Assembly (NCBI GenBank): GCA_003439945.1
Contig: QVRM01001404.1
Span: 62,001 to 126,000, forward strand
Source of the DNA: Dermanyssus gallinae
Lineage: Eukaryota; Arthropoda; Arachnida; Mesostigmata; Dermanyssidae
Length of the DNA: 64,000 bases
Direction of reading: 5' to 3'
The notes under the pieces were generated by a model. It was not told the DNA's origin. It saw only the letters and a program-made list of their open reading frames with translations, and ran no database searches. Both the position numbers and the translations under genes were made by a program. Of this stretch, positions 11,193 through 22,509 are shown piece after piece (position 1 is the first letter of the stretch; each line of letters starts with the position of its first letter).

Positions 11193-11438
11193 CTACCGCA
11201 AGTACCGTACTTTACAACGTTGACACACACAAGAGTCCGAGGGATCATGGAACCCGGATGTCGCGCACAGCACGTGGTGGAAACCATGCACGGCGAACCT
11301 AGTCACTACGTAGCGGTTGGATCGGCTTGGCCCTTTCCATGCCTGGTTTTGCACTAATTGTACGTTCTTTCTGGCATACGCTCTACGCGTCTCTCTCTCT
11401 CTCGTTCCGTCTCCGGTTGCGCGACACCAGTGCTCCAC
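11193..11438 (-). mobile_element. retroelement C-terminal fragment with Cys/His motif
   Basis: The minus frame ends in RFAVHGFHHVLCATSGFHDP followed by SDSCVCQRC. The insertion at 55.3-55.6 kb ends its ORF with a matching pattern (HHVLC....GCHE.....CRC). Recurrence in two unrelated places, and an A-rich AATAAA-like end after the second, suggest the C-terminal tail of a retrotransposon protein. The family is unknown. Confidence 0.4.
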
Positions 11439-11697
11439 TTAACCTAAGGTATCTTGTCCTAAGGTGCCAATCCTCTCTGAAGAAGTAAAATACTTTCTGC
11501 ACTTTCCCCGAGAACGTAAACGCCCTGATATGTAAGAGACTTTTAAACATTTGACCTTCACCTTGGAACTTCCTATAGGATCGAAAATCGAAAAAACGAA
11601 ACATTGAAACACCGGCAGGGCTAAATGTGCAGAGCCTAGACAGACTACGCCGACAGTAAAACATAAATGTTTATTTGATATATGCAGTATAAATGCA

Positions 11698-11698
<1 letters not shown>

Positions 11699-11745
<47 letters not shown>
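11699..11745. repeat. (TA)n microsatellite
   Basis: About 23 uninterrupted TA units. Confidence 0.97.
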
Positions 11746-11750
<5 letters not shown>

Positions 11751-13401
11751 TTTTAATCATATGACAACAGTAGGAAATGACTACAGCAAAAAGCTATGTT
11801 TATGATACAAAGTTTTATTGTACAACTACTTCACCAAATCACTACAACCATGATTTGTACGACCAGCCCTCGTTCTACCAGCACTTACTTATCCTATCTG
11901 TTCTTATTATATGTGTTTTTGTATCTGTTTAACCGTAGGTCTTTCACTGTGTTTGTGTGTCTGTGTGTATGTGTATGTGTGTGGGTGTTAAGAGTCACTT
12001 TTGGCGCTTTGTATTATAACAAGCTTGAAAAACGGAGAACGCTTGTTGTCGCACTGTTCTGGTTCGCATTCGTTTCGATCTCCTTCGTAAAATCCTATGG
12101 GTGTTCGTTCACACAGCGTTCACAGTGTTCGTTCGCATGCCCGTGTCGTGCAGAATGGGCTAACTAGTAGCTGTAAACGTGGCTGTGTGGCGACCGTGAC
12201 GAGTGGCGGTCTGTTGCTGCAACAATGGACAACAATGTTGGCGCCCTGTTGGCCGTTCTCAACAAACGGCAGAAGTTTGGTGTCACCGAGCCCACCACCT
12301 GCGACCAAATAATAACCCAGTCAATGCATGTCATCACCATCAGCACGGCCACGACCACGACCACGACCACTACTACCACCACCACCAGGCAGACTTCATA
12401 CATGACTGTGTGCCGACTAGGAAAAGAAATGTCGACATCGCACACACACAAGAAAACATGCTATGTATGGCATTGATTGACTTGCTTGCTTCACCATACC
12501 GATAAAAAAACGTACCGCAAGCAGATGCGTACCAACCACACCAACATACAAAGACGGGGTCGCCGTTCGATGATCGATGACATCAGATAGGAAGGAGGCA
12601 GAGGTAAGGCGCCCGGCGGCGCATGCCTACAGCGACCTACATCTCCGCAAACCCAATCCTACTTGATATGTCACCTACTTCTGTCCCTCTCTTTCCGTCC
12701 TCAACTTTCTATGCTTCCCTTTGCAGCTTCGCTTGCGCGACTGGTCCTCGGCCAGCTAATCTTGTCCGTTGTTTTCCTTGTTGTTGTTGTTGTTGTTGTT
12801 GCTGCTGCGACAAATCCTATGAACATCATTACGGGCGCTCCATGCAACGCTCTAAGCAACGTGTTCAACAACACGCTCTCGCGTGCTTTCATCTACATGT
12901 ACATATATATATTGAGTACGAAACGGTGTGTATATATGCACATGTGTATCTGTATGTGTGTGGGTGTGTGTATGCGTGTGGTGGGGGGGGGGGTGGGGTT
13001 GGGCGGGTGGATTCTTGGAGCGTTATACGTACGTATAAGGCTAAACGGTTTTCATTGTTCATCGTTGATCCAATAAGTACCACACCTGTGAGGTGTGGTC
13101 TCTACCTAGGTCTACGGCGTGTTTCTTCCTCCTTTTGGTTGACACAACCACCACAACTACCGCCACCACCGCCACTCACGCTCAACGCACGTACTACTAT
13201 AAACAGGAGAGACACCATTTCTAGACTATGTGTTTGTTCTGCTGTCTGTCTGTCTGTCACGCTGCGAGCAAGTGAGCGAGCTGGCGGACATATTGAAAGT
13301 TTGCCTTCACCGCCTCCACTCTCGAAAGTTCACCTCGAACGTCGGCCAATCGGTCTAGTTGGCCTTCAACGACAATAGGTCGGCGCTTCGCTCGGCGCTA
13401 C
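11746..13401. other. TID1 3' flank, low-complexity rich
   Basis: The region lies downstream of the TID1 stop codon on the minus strand and may hold its 3' UTR. It contains ACC/CAC repeats (about 12345-12390), TTG repeats (about 12779-12804), a GT-rich patch, a G11 tract (12983-12993) and a CTGT repeat near 13240-13255. The open frames here are translations of these repeats, and I do not call them as genes. Confidence 0.5.
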
Positions 13402-13405
13402 TTAC
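13400..13405 (-). promoter_or_regulatory. possible splice donor overlapping the TID1 stop codon
   Basis: On the minus strand the stop codon TAA (13404-13402) lies inside GTAAGT, the consensus 5' splice site. Splicing here would remove the stop and give a different C-terminus. Mammalian TID1 is known to have C-terminal splice isoforms. Use of this site is not shown. Confidence 0.35.
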
Positions 13406-14874
13406 TCAAAGATTGCCTTCTTAATTTTTGACAGGATACCTCCGTCGTCGCTGCTGCTGCCGCTGCCGCTGCCGCCACCGCCGCCTTTGGAGTCGTCATT
13501 TTTCTCGTACTGGCCGGCCGACTGCGTTTGGCCGGCCGAACCGCCACGCTGATCGCCCACCGTTCCGTACTTGGTGCTCTGGCGGTCGACCTCGGCGAAC
13601 GCCTGCATGAGCGCCTTCATCTCGGGCGTGAGCGACGTCGGCACCTCGATCTTGACGCTGACGTAGTGGTCGCCACAGCCGCTGGCGTTCACCCGCCGCA
13701 GGCCCTTGCCGCTCATCCGGATCTTGGTGTGCGACGACGTGCCGGCCGGAATGCGCAGCCGCATGTCCTCGTAGATGCCGCGCACGTTCACCGTGCCGCC
13801 GAGCACGGCCTGCGCGATCGACACCGGCACGTCGGAGTGGAGGTCGGCGCCGTCGCGCCGAAAGTGCTGCGAGCGCGCGACGCGCAGCGTGACGAACAGC
13901 TCCTTGCGTCCGACGGCCATCCGGATCGTCTGGCCGTCCTCGACGCCGGCCGGAATCGGGCACGTCAGCTTCTTGCGCTGCACCGTCTGGCCCTTGCCGC
14001 TGCACTCGACGCACTTGTGTGGCAGCAGCACGCGGGTGCCGTTACACTTTCGGCACGTCGAACGCATCACGAACGGTCCCGTCGACACCGTCTCCATGCC
14101 GGTGCCGTGGCAGAACGGGCACGTCTGCGGCTTGCTGCCGGGCTCGCACCGCGACCCCGAACACCTCGGGCACGCGTCGACGAGGTTCACCTGCATCTCC
14201 TTGTTGATGCCGCGCGCCGCCTCCTCGAACGTCAGGTTGACGATGACCTCCTGCGCCTGGCCGAACCCGAACTGGTTCTCTTCGGCGCCGAACGGGTCGA
14301 AGCCGACACCGCCACCGCCACCGCGGGCGCTGCCGAAGTCGCCGAAGATCTTGCGGAACAGCTCCTCGGGATCGATATGCGACTGGTAGGCGTAATCTTG
14401 GTTGCCGCCCCTAGCAAAGCCCGGCCCCCCACCGCCGCCGCCGCCGCCCGATGCGCCGTTGAAGCCCGCCGTGCCGAACTGATCGTACTGTTTTCGTTTG
14501 CTCTCGTCGCTGAGCACCTCGTACGCCTCCGAAACGTCGGTGAACTTTCGCGCCGCATCCTTGTCGCCTTTGTTCGTGTCCGGGTGGTACTTCTTGGCCA
14601 GCTGGTAGTAGGCTTTCTTGATGTCCTTGGCGCTCGCGTTTCTCGGCACACCGAGCACCTCGTAGTAGTCGCGTTTGAGTAGCGCGCCGCTCACATGGAA
14701 ACTTCGAGAGTTGGGCGGCGCTCGTAGCACGATCGGGTTGTTGCCGCCGCCGGCGCCGCGTGACGCCCCGAGCAGTGGCTGTTGCCGCTGATCGGCGCTC
14801 GCGCCACGGCCCACTCGAAGTCGTCCACCTCCTCCTGGTGCACCAACACCACCACCACCACACCGTTGACGCAA
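13402..14874 (-). CDS. mitochondrial DnaJ co-chaperone (TID1/DNAJA3 family)
   Basis: This type I Hsp40 stimulates the ATPase of mitochondrial Hsp70 for folding and protein quality control in the matrix. In the 490-codon open frame, residues 1-60 are Arg/Gly/Ser-rich with few acidic residues, like a mitochondrial presequence ending near [17 protein letters not shown]. The J domain spans about 67-132 with HPD at 97-99. A Gly-rich linker covers about 140-195. Four CxxCxG-type zinc-binding repeats lie at about 235-294 (CPRCSG, CPFCHG, CRKCNG, CVECSG), followed by the C-terminal substrate domains. The tail SKIKKAIFE matches the long-isoform ending of animal TID1. The coding part is intronless and very GC-rich at third positions. 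The frame has no ATG before the J domain. The best ATG (14978, good -3 A) is in another frame, so the start is unresolved. An exon boundary at 14874/14875 (preceding bases attgtcag) is the alternative. Confidence 0.95.
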   Translation of the reverse strand: MRQRCGGGGVGAPGGGGRLRVGRGASADQRQQPLLGASRGAGGGNNPIVLRAPPNSRSFHVSGALLKRDYYEVLGVPRNASAKDIKKAYYQLAKKYHPDTNKGDKDAARKFTDVSEAYEVLSDESKRKQYDQFGTAGFNGASGGGGGGGGPGFARGGNQDYAYQSHIDPEELFRKIFGDFGSARGGGGGVGFDPFGAEENQFGFGQAQEVIVNLTFEEAARGINKEMQVNLVDACPRCSGSRCEPGSKPQTCPFCHGTGMETVSTGPFVMRSTCRKCNGTRVLLPHKCVECSGKGQTVQRKKLTCPIPAGVEDGQTIRMAVGRKELFVTLRVARSQHFRRDGADLHSDVPVSIAQAVLGGTVNVRGIYEDMRLRIPAGTSSHTKIRMSGKGLRRVNASGCGDHYVSVKIEVPTSLTPEMKALMQAFAEVDRQSTKYGTVGDQRGGSAGQTQSAGQYEKNDDSKGGGGGSGSGSSSDDGGILSKIKKAIFE

Positions 14875-15560
14875 CTGACAATTAGTCGACGAGTTACACT
14901 ACTTCTGCTGCTGTTGCTGCTTCTGCCGCGGCTGCTTAACGACTGGCCGGCTCGCCTCCACAACGGCGTCAGAAGCATTGTGACACCGACCGACCGACCA
15001 ACCACCACTACCACCACCACCACCACCACGCAGCAGCAGTACACCGGCGAACGCGAACGCAGCGAACACAGCGAACGCAACGCCGTTCTAATTCGACAGT
15101 TTCCGAACTGCTGTTGCTGTTGTTGTTGTTGCTGCTGCTGTAGTAGCTAGCTTGGTTTCTGGTTCGCTCACCCACCCTACATCGCCGCGCTATCGACGAA
15201 CACTCACGCAGCACAACATTCAATTCGCTCGTCGAACTTTTTCGCCACCCGACTAGAACAAACTGTTCGTTATTCGCGTGCGGCAACTGTAGTTGTTGTT
15301 GTTGTTGCTGATCTTGTTCGCGCAGCACGTTGGGTCCGTCTCTCCGCCGCTCTGTATCATCAATCAGCACGTTGTTTGGAACGCTAACACCTGAGCGCGG
15401 CCGGGGCGGCGGCGGCGGCGTCGTCTGCGCTAAATCGCACTACATCACACTAAATAGTGAGCGGCGTGGCAGACGACGCCGCGGCCAGATGACAGCAGTT
15501 AGGAGTCATCGGAGCAACCTAGAGTTAGTTACTTTGTTGTAAGGTCTTTTTTTTTGTTCT
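14875..15560. other. TID1 5' flank: possible presequence exon and trinucleotide repeats
   Basis: On the minus strand, ATG at 14978-14976 opens a frame starting MLLTPLWRRAGQSLSSRG, a classic mitochondrial presequence. It overlaps the DnaJ frame but is offset from it. Farther upstream are CCA repeats (about 15000-15030), TTG/CTG repeats (about 15111-15141 and 15292-15308) and a CGG run (about 15405-15420). These would fall in the 5' UTR or promoter. No TATA element was picked out. Confidence 0.45.
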
Positions 15561-16215
15561 AGTCCTCCGTCCGTCCATAAATACGTGCTTGGAGATCGAT
15601 TCTTCGATACGGCGGATAACCATATAACCAAAGTCTTCGTCTAGAGTTTCGTTTCTAACAGTCCTTGTAGCGGCGTTGTTGAAGGCAGAGCCGTTTGCTG
15701 TAGGCGGTTCCGCTGCTTCCAGCGAGCCTGTCTCCCACGCGCCTACCGAAGAAGCGGAGCACGATAGAGCCACCGAATTGCGACGTTTTTGTGGTCAATT
15801 CTGTTGCATCTTGTCGTAATGCTACAGTTTCTACTAATAGTAATAGTTTACTAGTAATAGAAAATTGTATTTTGTCCAGCAAAATCCAAGTTCAAATATT
15901 ACGCGCCAAAACCGTAATTCATTATCGTCCTCGAGTCCGCGCCTCGAAAATGTGACGTAAAGAAGTGGTTGGGAACTACAGGGACGTGCGCCTATATATA
16001 TATATATATATATTCCCTAAATGGCGGTTTCCCAAGATTTTGAGTTTGCTGCCTAGCAGCCAAGGATCTTGTACTTCCCTAAGATTATTCAGGCGAGAGT
16101 TCAAAAATACCGATGAGCGCTCATATGTCGTTTAGTGGCCACCAGATAGATTTGCAGCTTATCGCATTGCGACTTATAGGGGCTCCTGACTAACGATGAG
16201 GTGTGGGTTGTCTGG
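15561..16215. other. no gene recognised
   Basis: Only short open frames and a small TA run (about 15993-16012). Confidence 0.45.
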
Positions 16216-16374
16216 TATAGGAACACCCTTTTTTATTTATTTTTTTTGTTCTGGGAGGTTTCGGGAATGCATGATGCACATGCGCCACTAGCAGCCTGCG
16301 TGGAGACTCGCAAACCCACTAAACCCACTAAACTCGGTATTACTTTGGCATTACATCGAATATAGGAACACCCT
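16216..16374 (-). mobile_element. small retroposon-like insertion with 14-base target duplication
   Basis: The direct repeat tataggaacaccct occurs at 16216-16229 and 16361-16374. The 131 bases between start with a T-rich run on the plus strand, which is an A-tail when read on the minus strand. This is the signature of LINE-mediated insertion of a short RNA. The body does not resemble SINE families A-C. Confidence 0.6.
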
Positions 16375-16474
16375 GTGGTGAATCTGTTACTTGTAATTAT
16401 TATTTTTGTGAGAACTCAAGCATTGTCAGATGCGGTTCTGATAGCAAACCACGTTGTCAATCAATTAATTAAAA

Positions 16475-16477
<3 letters not shown>

Positions 16478-16527
<50 letters not shown>
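16478..16527. repeat. (TA)n microsatellite
   Basis: About 25 TA units. A second tract follows at about 16866-16896, next to a CAT repeat. Confidence 0.95.
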
Positions 16528-16531
<4 letters not shown>

Positions 16532-16860
16532 TGAATTGTAATTTAAACATGTTTGAAGTTATTATGCATAGGTTTGTACAAAACTTCTACCTGAAGCAGA
16601 ATGCTTGAAGAGTGTGTAGGATTGTTTAATTTTAGTTTTCAACGGTCGGTTACACTATAGGTCCACCTTATGTCGACTATCCTGACGCCGAAAAAAACGT
16701 CGCACCTCTGCTGTGCACTGTAAACAAAGACATGCATTTTTCCCAACTAACAGGCTGCCGAGCAACCAAAATGAATGACGTGGTATTGATGCAGGGCAAA
16801 GAGAAGATGATGGGCGCTCTATTTACTATATATATATAACACTATTTACTTCATCATCAT

Positions 16861-16900
<40 letters not shown>

Positions 16901-17634
16901 TTCATTATGAGCAAGGATAACCCAACTAATCGCCAAATAGGGGGGTGTTATTTGAATTTGCATGTCCCCATTTAGCCATCCGCTAAGCTAACAACCTGTT
17001 TACGAACTCAAAACGGGTCATGAACCTTTAGAGCGATGAATCGCTGGCTCCTTGAGTTCATCGAGCGTACATTAAAGAATTCACATTAGACGTAGTGCAA
17101 GATATTGTTAAAGAGGATATTCTTGCAAACCCACACGTATACATAAAAGGTCGATATAATGAAGTAACGGAATGCTGTATTTGCAACGCTCAATGATGCG
17201 CGCATCCATAATCCTGGAAATTTAGAGGCTAAAATCAAGGTCTGGCGTCATGTTCACGCCTATCCTCATGAGCATAAGAGAGAGTCGAGAAAACGCAGTC
17301 GTTAATTTTATGGGCGAGGTAAAGTACTCCATATTTCAGTACTAGGCATTTAGCGGGTAAGAGAATAGTGCTTTAGATAATGATTTTTAGAACACCATCA
17401 AATAATGCCGTCGACAGCCGATTGCATAACAGTATACGTAAGAAAGTTTTAAATTAACTTTTATTTTACCGCATACTCAAAATATTTAGCGTTAGATGAC
17501 AGGTACTTATATATGTCCAAAGCCAGAATCGTATACCGAAAAGAGTATACACATCCACCGTGAGGCACATCTGATAATGCAGGATCTGGCCACCATTTCT
17601 CGATTTTGATAACGCTTCCCACAGTTCCCCCACA
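16528..17634. other. no gene recognised
   Basis: AT-rich sequence without identifiable coding or RNA content. Confidence 0.45.
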
Positions 17635-17764
17635 ATGGAGTTGTTCTCTGAGACGGACCCCATAAATACAAATGTGCAACGGTGGGGCTCGAACCCGTGC
17701 ACTTATGCGTCTCCTCCAGTCGCGAAGCGCACGCGAATGCATCACGCCATCGAGCCCGACGATT
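17635..17764 (-). mobile_element. tRNA-derived SINE, family B, copy 2
   Basis: On the minus strand the element reads gatggcgtgatgcattcgcg (A-box region), then gcacgggttcgagcc (B box), then cacatttgtatttatggggt ending in ccgtctcaga. The order and wording match the copies at 3914-4033 and 28665-28792. It is a tRNA-like pol III promoter head and not an intact tRNA, because the arms do not close into a cloverleaf. Confidence 0.7.
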
Positions 17765-20280
17765 GCCATAACCTAATTGGCCAGAAACTAAGAAGAAATG
17801 TTAAGCGAGAAACTCGGTATCATAACAGAGAAGTCACTCTTTTCTGTTTCCCCGTATTATCCACCTTCTTAAAATTCGATTATAATGCACTACTTCTCGC
17901 GCCAGAACGGCAAAGACTTTTGATTTTTTTTTCGAGATCTCAATTTGGCGGGAGCCCAGCTATTGAGGTACGTGGAAGAGAAAGAAAATAATTAAATTGG
18001 AGCATGTTTCTTGGAAGCAAACATCCACTACATTTTTCAATATTAAATAAACCGTAATGCATCAACATTTTGAGTAATTGTAGAAAAGCAGCTGCACAGG
18101 ATTTTAATAAAAATGCATTTACTTTAACCACTTCGTTAATAGTTTTGTCATCCTTTCTTACTTGCGCATTAATATACTATTGGCATTATATATAGTTCAT
18201 CACTGTTTTTCACAGTTAATCCATCTTTTTTCAGACACGTTCATTTAGCATGGTACATGTTAGTTATACCTAATAACAATATTAGTAATTAAACATGCTT
18301 AGACTCATAACAATCATTTCTACGATTTGTTTCGCAATCGAACACATTACTTGGAATATAAAAATTAAAGGCCTTTTGCCGTGCCGTTCAATCCGTTTTA
18401 CATCGCAATGTAATTTGTATGCACTAACAAGGGATTACAGAAACTTACCCAGAAGAAGCAAACGCTTCTTGTATATCTAAATTTTCTTCGCAATAAATGC
18501 ATTACCATACAGCATATTGTCTCGTCCTGCTGCTTCCTTTCAAGAGTCAACACACCAGTATTGATTATGGGATAAACTGATTAAACGATTTTATTTCACC
18601 ATCAAGTTTAATTAGCAGTAACTTGCTCATTCTGTAACCGTAAATCACTGCACGTTACAGCTTTCAGAAGAGCTAGGTCGCTGCGCAACTAAGTGTTAAA
18701 GGAAGAAGTATTAGAACCCGCAGTTTGTCTCAAAACGGCAACAGAAACCTCAGTAACGACCGTATCGATCCTACAAATTGCCGTAATATCTACGCCCTTT
18801 ATGTCGCGCTATAAATACTAAGCAACCGCAAATATGGCGGGCATGAGACACTCATGTCACAAAACTTCCATATAAAGAAATGACGCAATTAGAACCAAGC
18901 TTTTAAACAAATGCACGCGTAACCGCGATCATTTCGGATTTGAACTGAGAACAGCCCGTGCGCATGATCCTCGCACACAATTTCCAATACGGATGTCGTC
19001 ATTGCTGCGACTCAGCTACCGACAATGTTTCTCGCTGAGTACAAGTACAGTACCCAGTTTAGTTTGTGGTTCTTTGTATGACGAATGCTATGTTGCTACA
19101 TATGGGCTGGGGATATTTACGCTGTTTGCTGTTGTCATGATTCTCCCCTGCTTGACTCCGAGTTAAGCGTCTCGCGCAACTGACATTTCTTGTTGACCGG
19201 CCTATCTGGCAGAGGAATTCAACATGAAAAAAGTTCTTCTCTTTCTTCATTCAGATGACTGTATCATAACTAGAGCCTTGCTTCTCTCACCCTTTTCCAA
19301 ATGTTTCAAATTACCATCATTACTAACACTGAAATTACTTAACTAAGGAGCAGTATTCGCGTTAGAATTCACGATTCGTTTTACATGACGAAAACGGCTC
19401 TTTAATAATGAGTCAAAGTGGGCTAAGGATTTGACATGTAAATCCTGCTGGCATAAGGCGCAAATAAAAAATATCTCCTTTATGTTACTGAACTGCATTT
19501 CGCTACCCGTGTGATTTGAGATATCCATTGTGGAAACCCTACCCATCTGAAGTAATGAAAAAATGATCTTAGGCAAACATGTGTGTCAGTCTAGCCAATT
19601 ATAAGTTGATATTTCGTCTATATCAATTCCCTCAGCAATCACCAAACCTTCATTAAAGATGTTAATCTTATCCAGTCGCTATTATATCGAATAAAAATGT
19701 AGTAATTAAATAAATACAACACGGGCAATAAATACGCACCGCGGGATTTGACGGTGCCGCTTAGTGATCGGAAGCCGTTGCAAAACGTTCATCGCTATCA
19801 CTATTAGCAAAGAAACAAAAAAAAATAGGTGTTGTCTTTGATTATGGGGCGCCTTGGCCTTCATTTGACAACGACTGAATTGAATTAAAACTGTGAGATG
19901 ACCAGGTCTTGCCCGCCCTCTCTGACATGTGTTTGATTTGAATGCATGACCAAATCCCCTTGATATTTATTCATATATAATATATACATATATCTTAACC
20001 AATGACAAAACAAGCTGATGGCATACACCGGACATAAAAGATACATTCCACGCCAACGCACGCAGCATTATCGGGCCATAGCCCGTAAATAATTGACAAA
20101 AAAGATATTCGATGTATATAATATGTGCCTATTACCATTTCTATACCGGTAACAGCAAGACACTAATCAGTCGTAACGCATGTTTATATGTATGTAAATA
20201 TTGCGCAAACCAAAATACTCCTATGCCACCGAACTAAACAAGCAGTGCGCCGAAGAAATTGTATTCTCCCTCTCGTAGTT
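17765..20280. other. gene desert
   Basis: About 2.5 kb of AT-rich DNA with no open frame above 80 codons, no motif and no obvious repeat. Confidence 0.5.
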
Positions 20281-20946
20281 AGTATGCGGGCAGCAAGGTG
20301 GCAATCATCAAACATCATCATCAGACGAGCGATAACACCAACAATGACACCAAGAAAACTTTGCTGAGGCTGTCCTCATCAGTAACAGCTGTGTTGCAAC
20401 GACACCCACTTCCAATCGAAACTTTCGAAGATGCCCACGTTTGTGTGATTGTGGCCATCTTATTGTCGGCGTCGTCGTCGTCGTAATCACTACAGACCCA
20501 TTTTGTTTAGGTGATGGGAAACTGATACACGTAGTACTAACAAAAGAGTAGCTGTGCAAAGGGGAAACAAAAAAGGCAAACGTTAATTCGTACATAGGCA
20601 AATACGATGATTGTATCTCCCTAGCCTAGTCCCGGAGCAAGGTAGCCGTGGAAGAAGTTTACACGAAAAGTATTAACGAAGATGTCGTTGCATTTGTTGC
20701 CGTTGTTGTCAATGTTGCTCTGGTTGTGCTCTGGTTTGATCGCTCAGGTACCCAAGACCAAGATGTCTTTAAAGGAACGGAATTAGTGTCCCCCAGCTTC
20801 TGGTACTTGTCGTCGTCGTCGTTGTTGTTGTTGATGATGATGATGATGACGCTGCAGCTGCTGCTGCTGCTACACGTGTTGTTGTTCTTCCACGGTGGTG
20901 TCTCAAGGAATTAAGACGGGCGGCCCACGAGGACCGGATCCCTTCG
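20281..20946. other. low-complexity flank
   Basis: It holds TCG/GTT/GAT/CTG trinucleotide runs (about 20466-20485 and 20813-20885). Apparent open frames on both strands are translations of these runs. Confidence 0.45.
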
Positions 20947-21171
20947 TCACATGAGTGACACAGGGCGACGCGACTCCCACTCCTGACGATTGCTCGAAGC
21001 ATCCTTATTCTTCGAGGTTTTATAGTTCTCGATAGCATCAGGAGGAGGGGCGCTACCAGTCGAGTCCTCAGCCTGCTGATCCGTCTCCATTGGAGAAACC
21101 ACCTTGTTCCAGGCGAAGCAGTTATTGTTGTTGTTGTTGTTGTCGTTCGTCGCATCCTCAAGATCTTGTGT
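20947..21171 (-). CDS. candidate terminal coding exon, gene unknown
   Basis: On the minus strand a strong 3' splice site (gtcccttttacag, ending at 21172) is followed by about 74 codons of polar, normal-looking protein to a TGA stop. The composition is acidic and Asn-rich at first (QDLEDATND plus an Asn run), then WNKVVSPMETDQQAED, and it ends in RRPVSLM. It has no domain I recognise. It lies 1.3 kb downstream of the eRF3 stop on the same strand, so it could be the last exon of a separate gene or an alternative eRF3 3' exon. The upstream donor was not found. Confidence 0.35.
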   Translation of the reverse strand, partial: TQDLEDATNDNNNNNNNCFAWNKVVSPMETDQQAEDSTGSAPPPDAIENYKTSKNKDASSNRQEWESRRPVSLM

Positions 21172-21861
21172 CTGTAAAAGGGACAATCGCGTAACATGGA
21201 GTCAAATCAATCACAACCTTTGGTAGTGTGATTGCGATTGCGCTCGGATTTGCGTCGCCATAAACGTGGGATGATCCACGAGATAGATGATCATGCTTCG
21301 TATGGAGCCTCATTATTATAATGCTGTAACTTAGTCGGGGAAGGAAGCACGTATATGTAATCAGAAATTGAAACACATTTTCAAAGCTTTCGGCATGGAC
21401 TCAGCGCGGTTCTCGTCAACTTTGAAGTATACTCCAGTTGTGTCTCATAATAGCACTACACATCTTTTCAGGGGTTCCACTGTGTTTAAACGTTGATAGC
21501 AACGCAAACAGGTAAGCGTTCAAATAATGAGTAACATCAATCAAACTAAAATTGAATTAAATGTAAGCGATGCGCTGAACACAATTTCTCAACGATACCA
21601 TGCAATGCACCTGATGTAGTGGTTCGATTGCTTCAATATTCAGATTGATGACTGTGCAAAGGGGACATTGCAAAAAGAGATAAATGTATCTACAAAAAAG
21701 CTTCAGGTCGGACTCGATTAGATACGCAAATCTGAGAGCTCTCTCAAACCAAATCTAGTAGAATTCAAAGGCAAACAAGAACAACGAATTAGACAGACGC
21801 CGTGTGTTTTATTTAGTAGTAACAGTCACCTCTAGATGGCACACCGCACATACAATACAGT
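21172..21861. other. no gene recognised
   Basis: No coding or repeat signal beyond a short GTT run at about 21123-21142. Confidence 0.4.
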
Positions 21862-22431
21862 TTAGACATGCAAATTGAAGGCAAACGCAACATGGCGATA
21901 AGTTGTGAGGCGACTTGTGGCACTGGGAGCGTGAGACACAAATACATATATCATCAAAGTGCCGACTAGGAAATAGAAATCAAGAAAACATCGCTTAACA
22001 ATGGGGTACATCATGACGATATCGGTGATGGCTGAAGGATGAAATGCTGCCGTTGGAGCGGCCCCTGCATTGATTGACAGCAACGCGTGTTCACTTACTG
22101 AGTTCATGTTGGTCATCTTCCGTTTAGTGGCGGCGGTGGCGCCATGTGGGGAATCACTCCGCGCTCGTAGAACGAACGCAGGCGTAGTCCTGCCGCCCCT
22201 GGTGCTGCTGCTGCTTGCAGTGGTTGTGGTGATGGTGTTTGTCGTGGCAATGGTGGTAGAGGTGCCCATCACTGCGCTGGTTTGCCATTGGAAGCCATAG
22301 CCAGGAATGCCGAGGTCGGCAGGCCGAACGAATCTGTCCTCCCGTTCACGCTTTAGGCCAGTCAGCGGGCGGCCTCGCGGTTGCGGTAATGGCGGGATAG
22401 CTTCCGCGGCATCGCAGCTCTGCATCATCAC
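21862..22431 (-). other. 189-codon open frame just downstream of eRF3, status uncertain
   Basis: It begins with ATG 78 bases after the eRF3 stop codon, on the same strand. The first third is charged and looks protein-like (RPLTGLKREREDRF). The middle is Thr/Ser low-complexity, and the end contains a hydrophobic run (FLDFYFLVGTLMIYVF). No family is recognised. It is most simply the eRF3 3' UTR with a chance open frame, but a small downstream gene or an exon paired with 20947-21171 cannot be excluded. Confidence 0.2.
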
Positions 22432-22509
22432 GACGTTGCTGCTTATATTGGCGTTACTGTTGCTGCTGCTGCTGAGGGCTCTGACGTGGGCGTTACTGGC
22501 GCCCGGCAG

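Noticed and set aside
12623..13378. 251-codon plus-strand open frame
   Set aside because: It is driven by TTG, GT and G-tract repeats, with Cys, Val and Gly runs. No domain and no splice or start context support it.
13528..14682. 384-codon open frame on the plus strand opposite TID1
   Set aside because: It is an antisense shadow of the very GC-rich TID1 codons. It has no recognisable domain, while the minus strand encodes an unmistakable DnaJ protein.
17635..17764. Possible genuine tRNA gene
   Set aside because: The B box is good, but the acceptor and anticodon arms do not pair. The sequence fits the SINE B family with a tRNA-like head.
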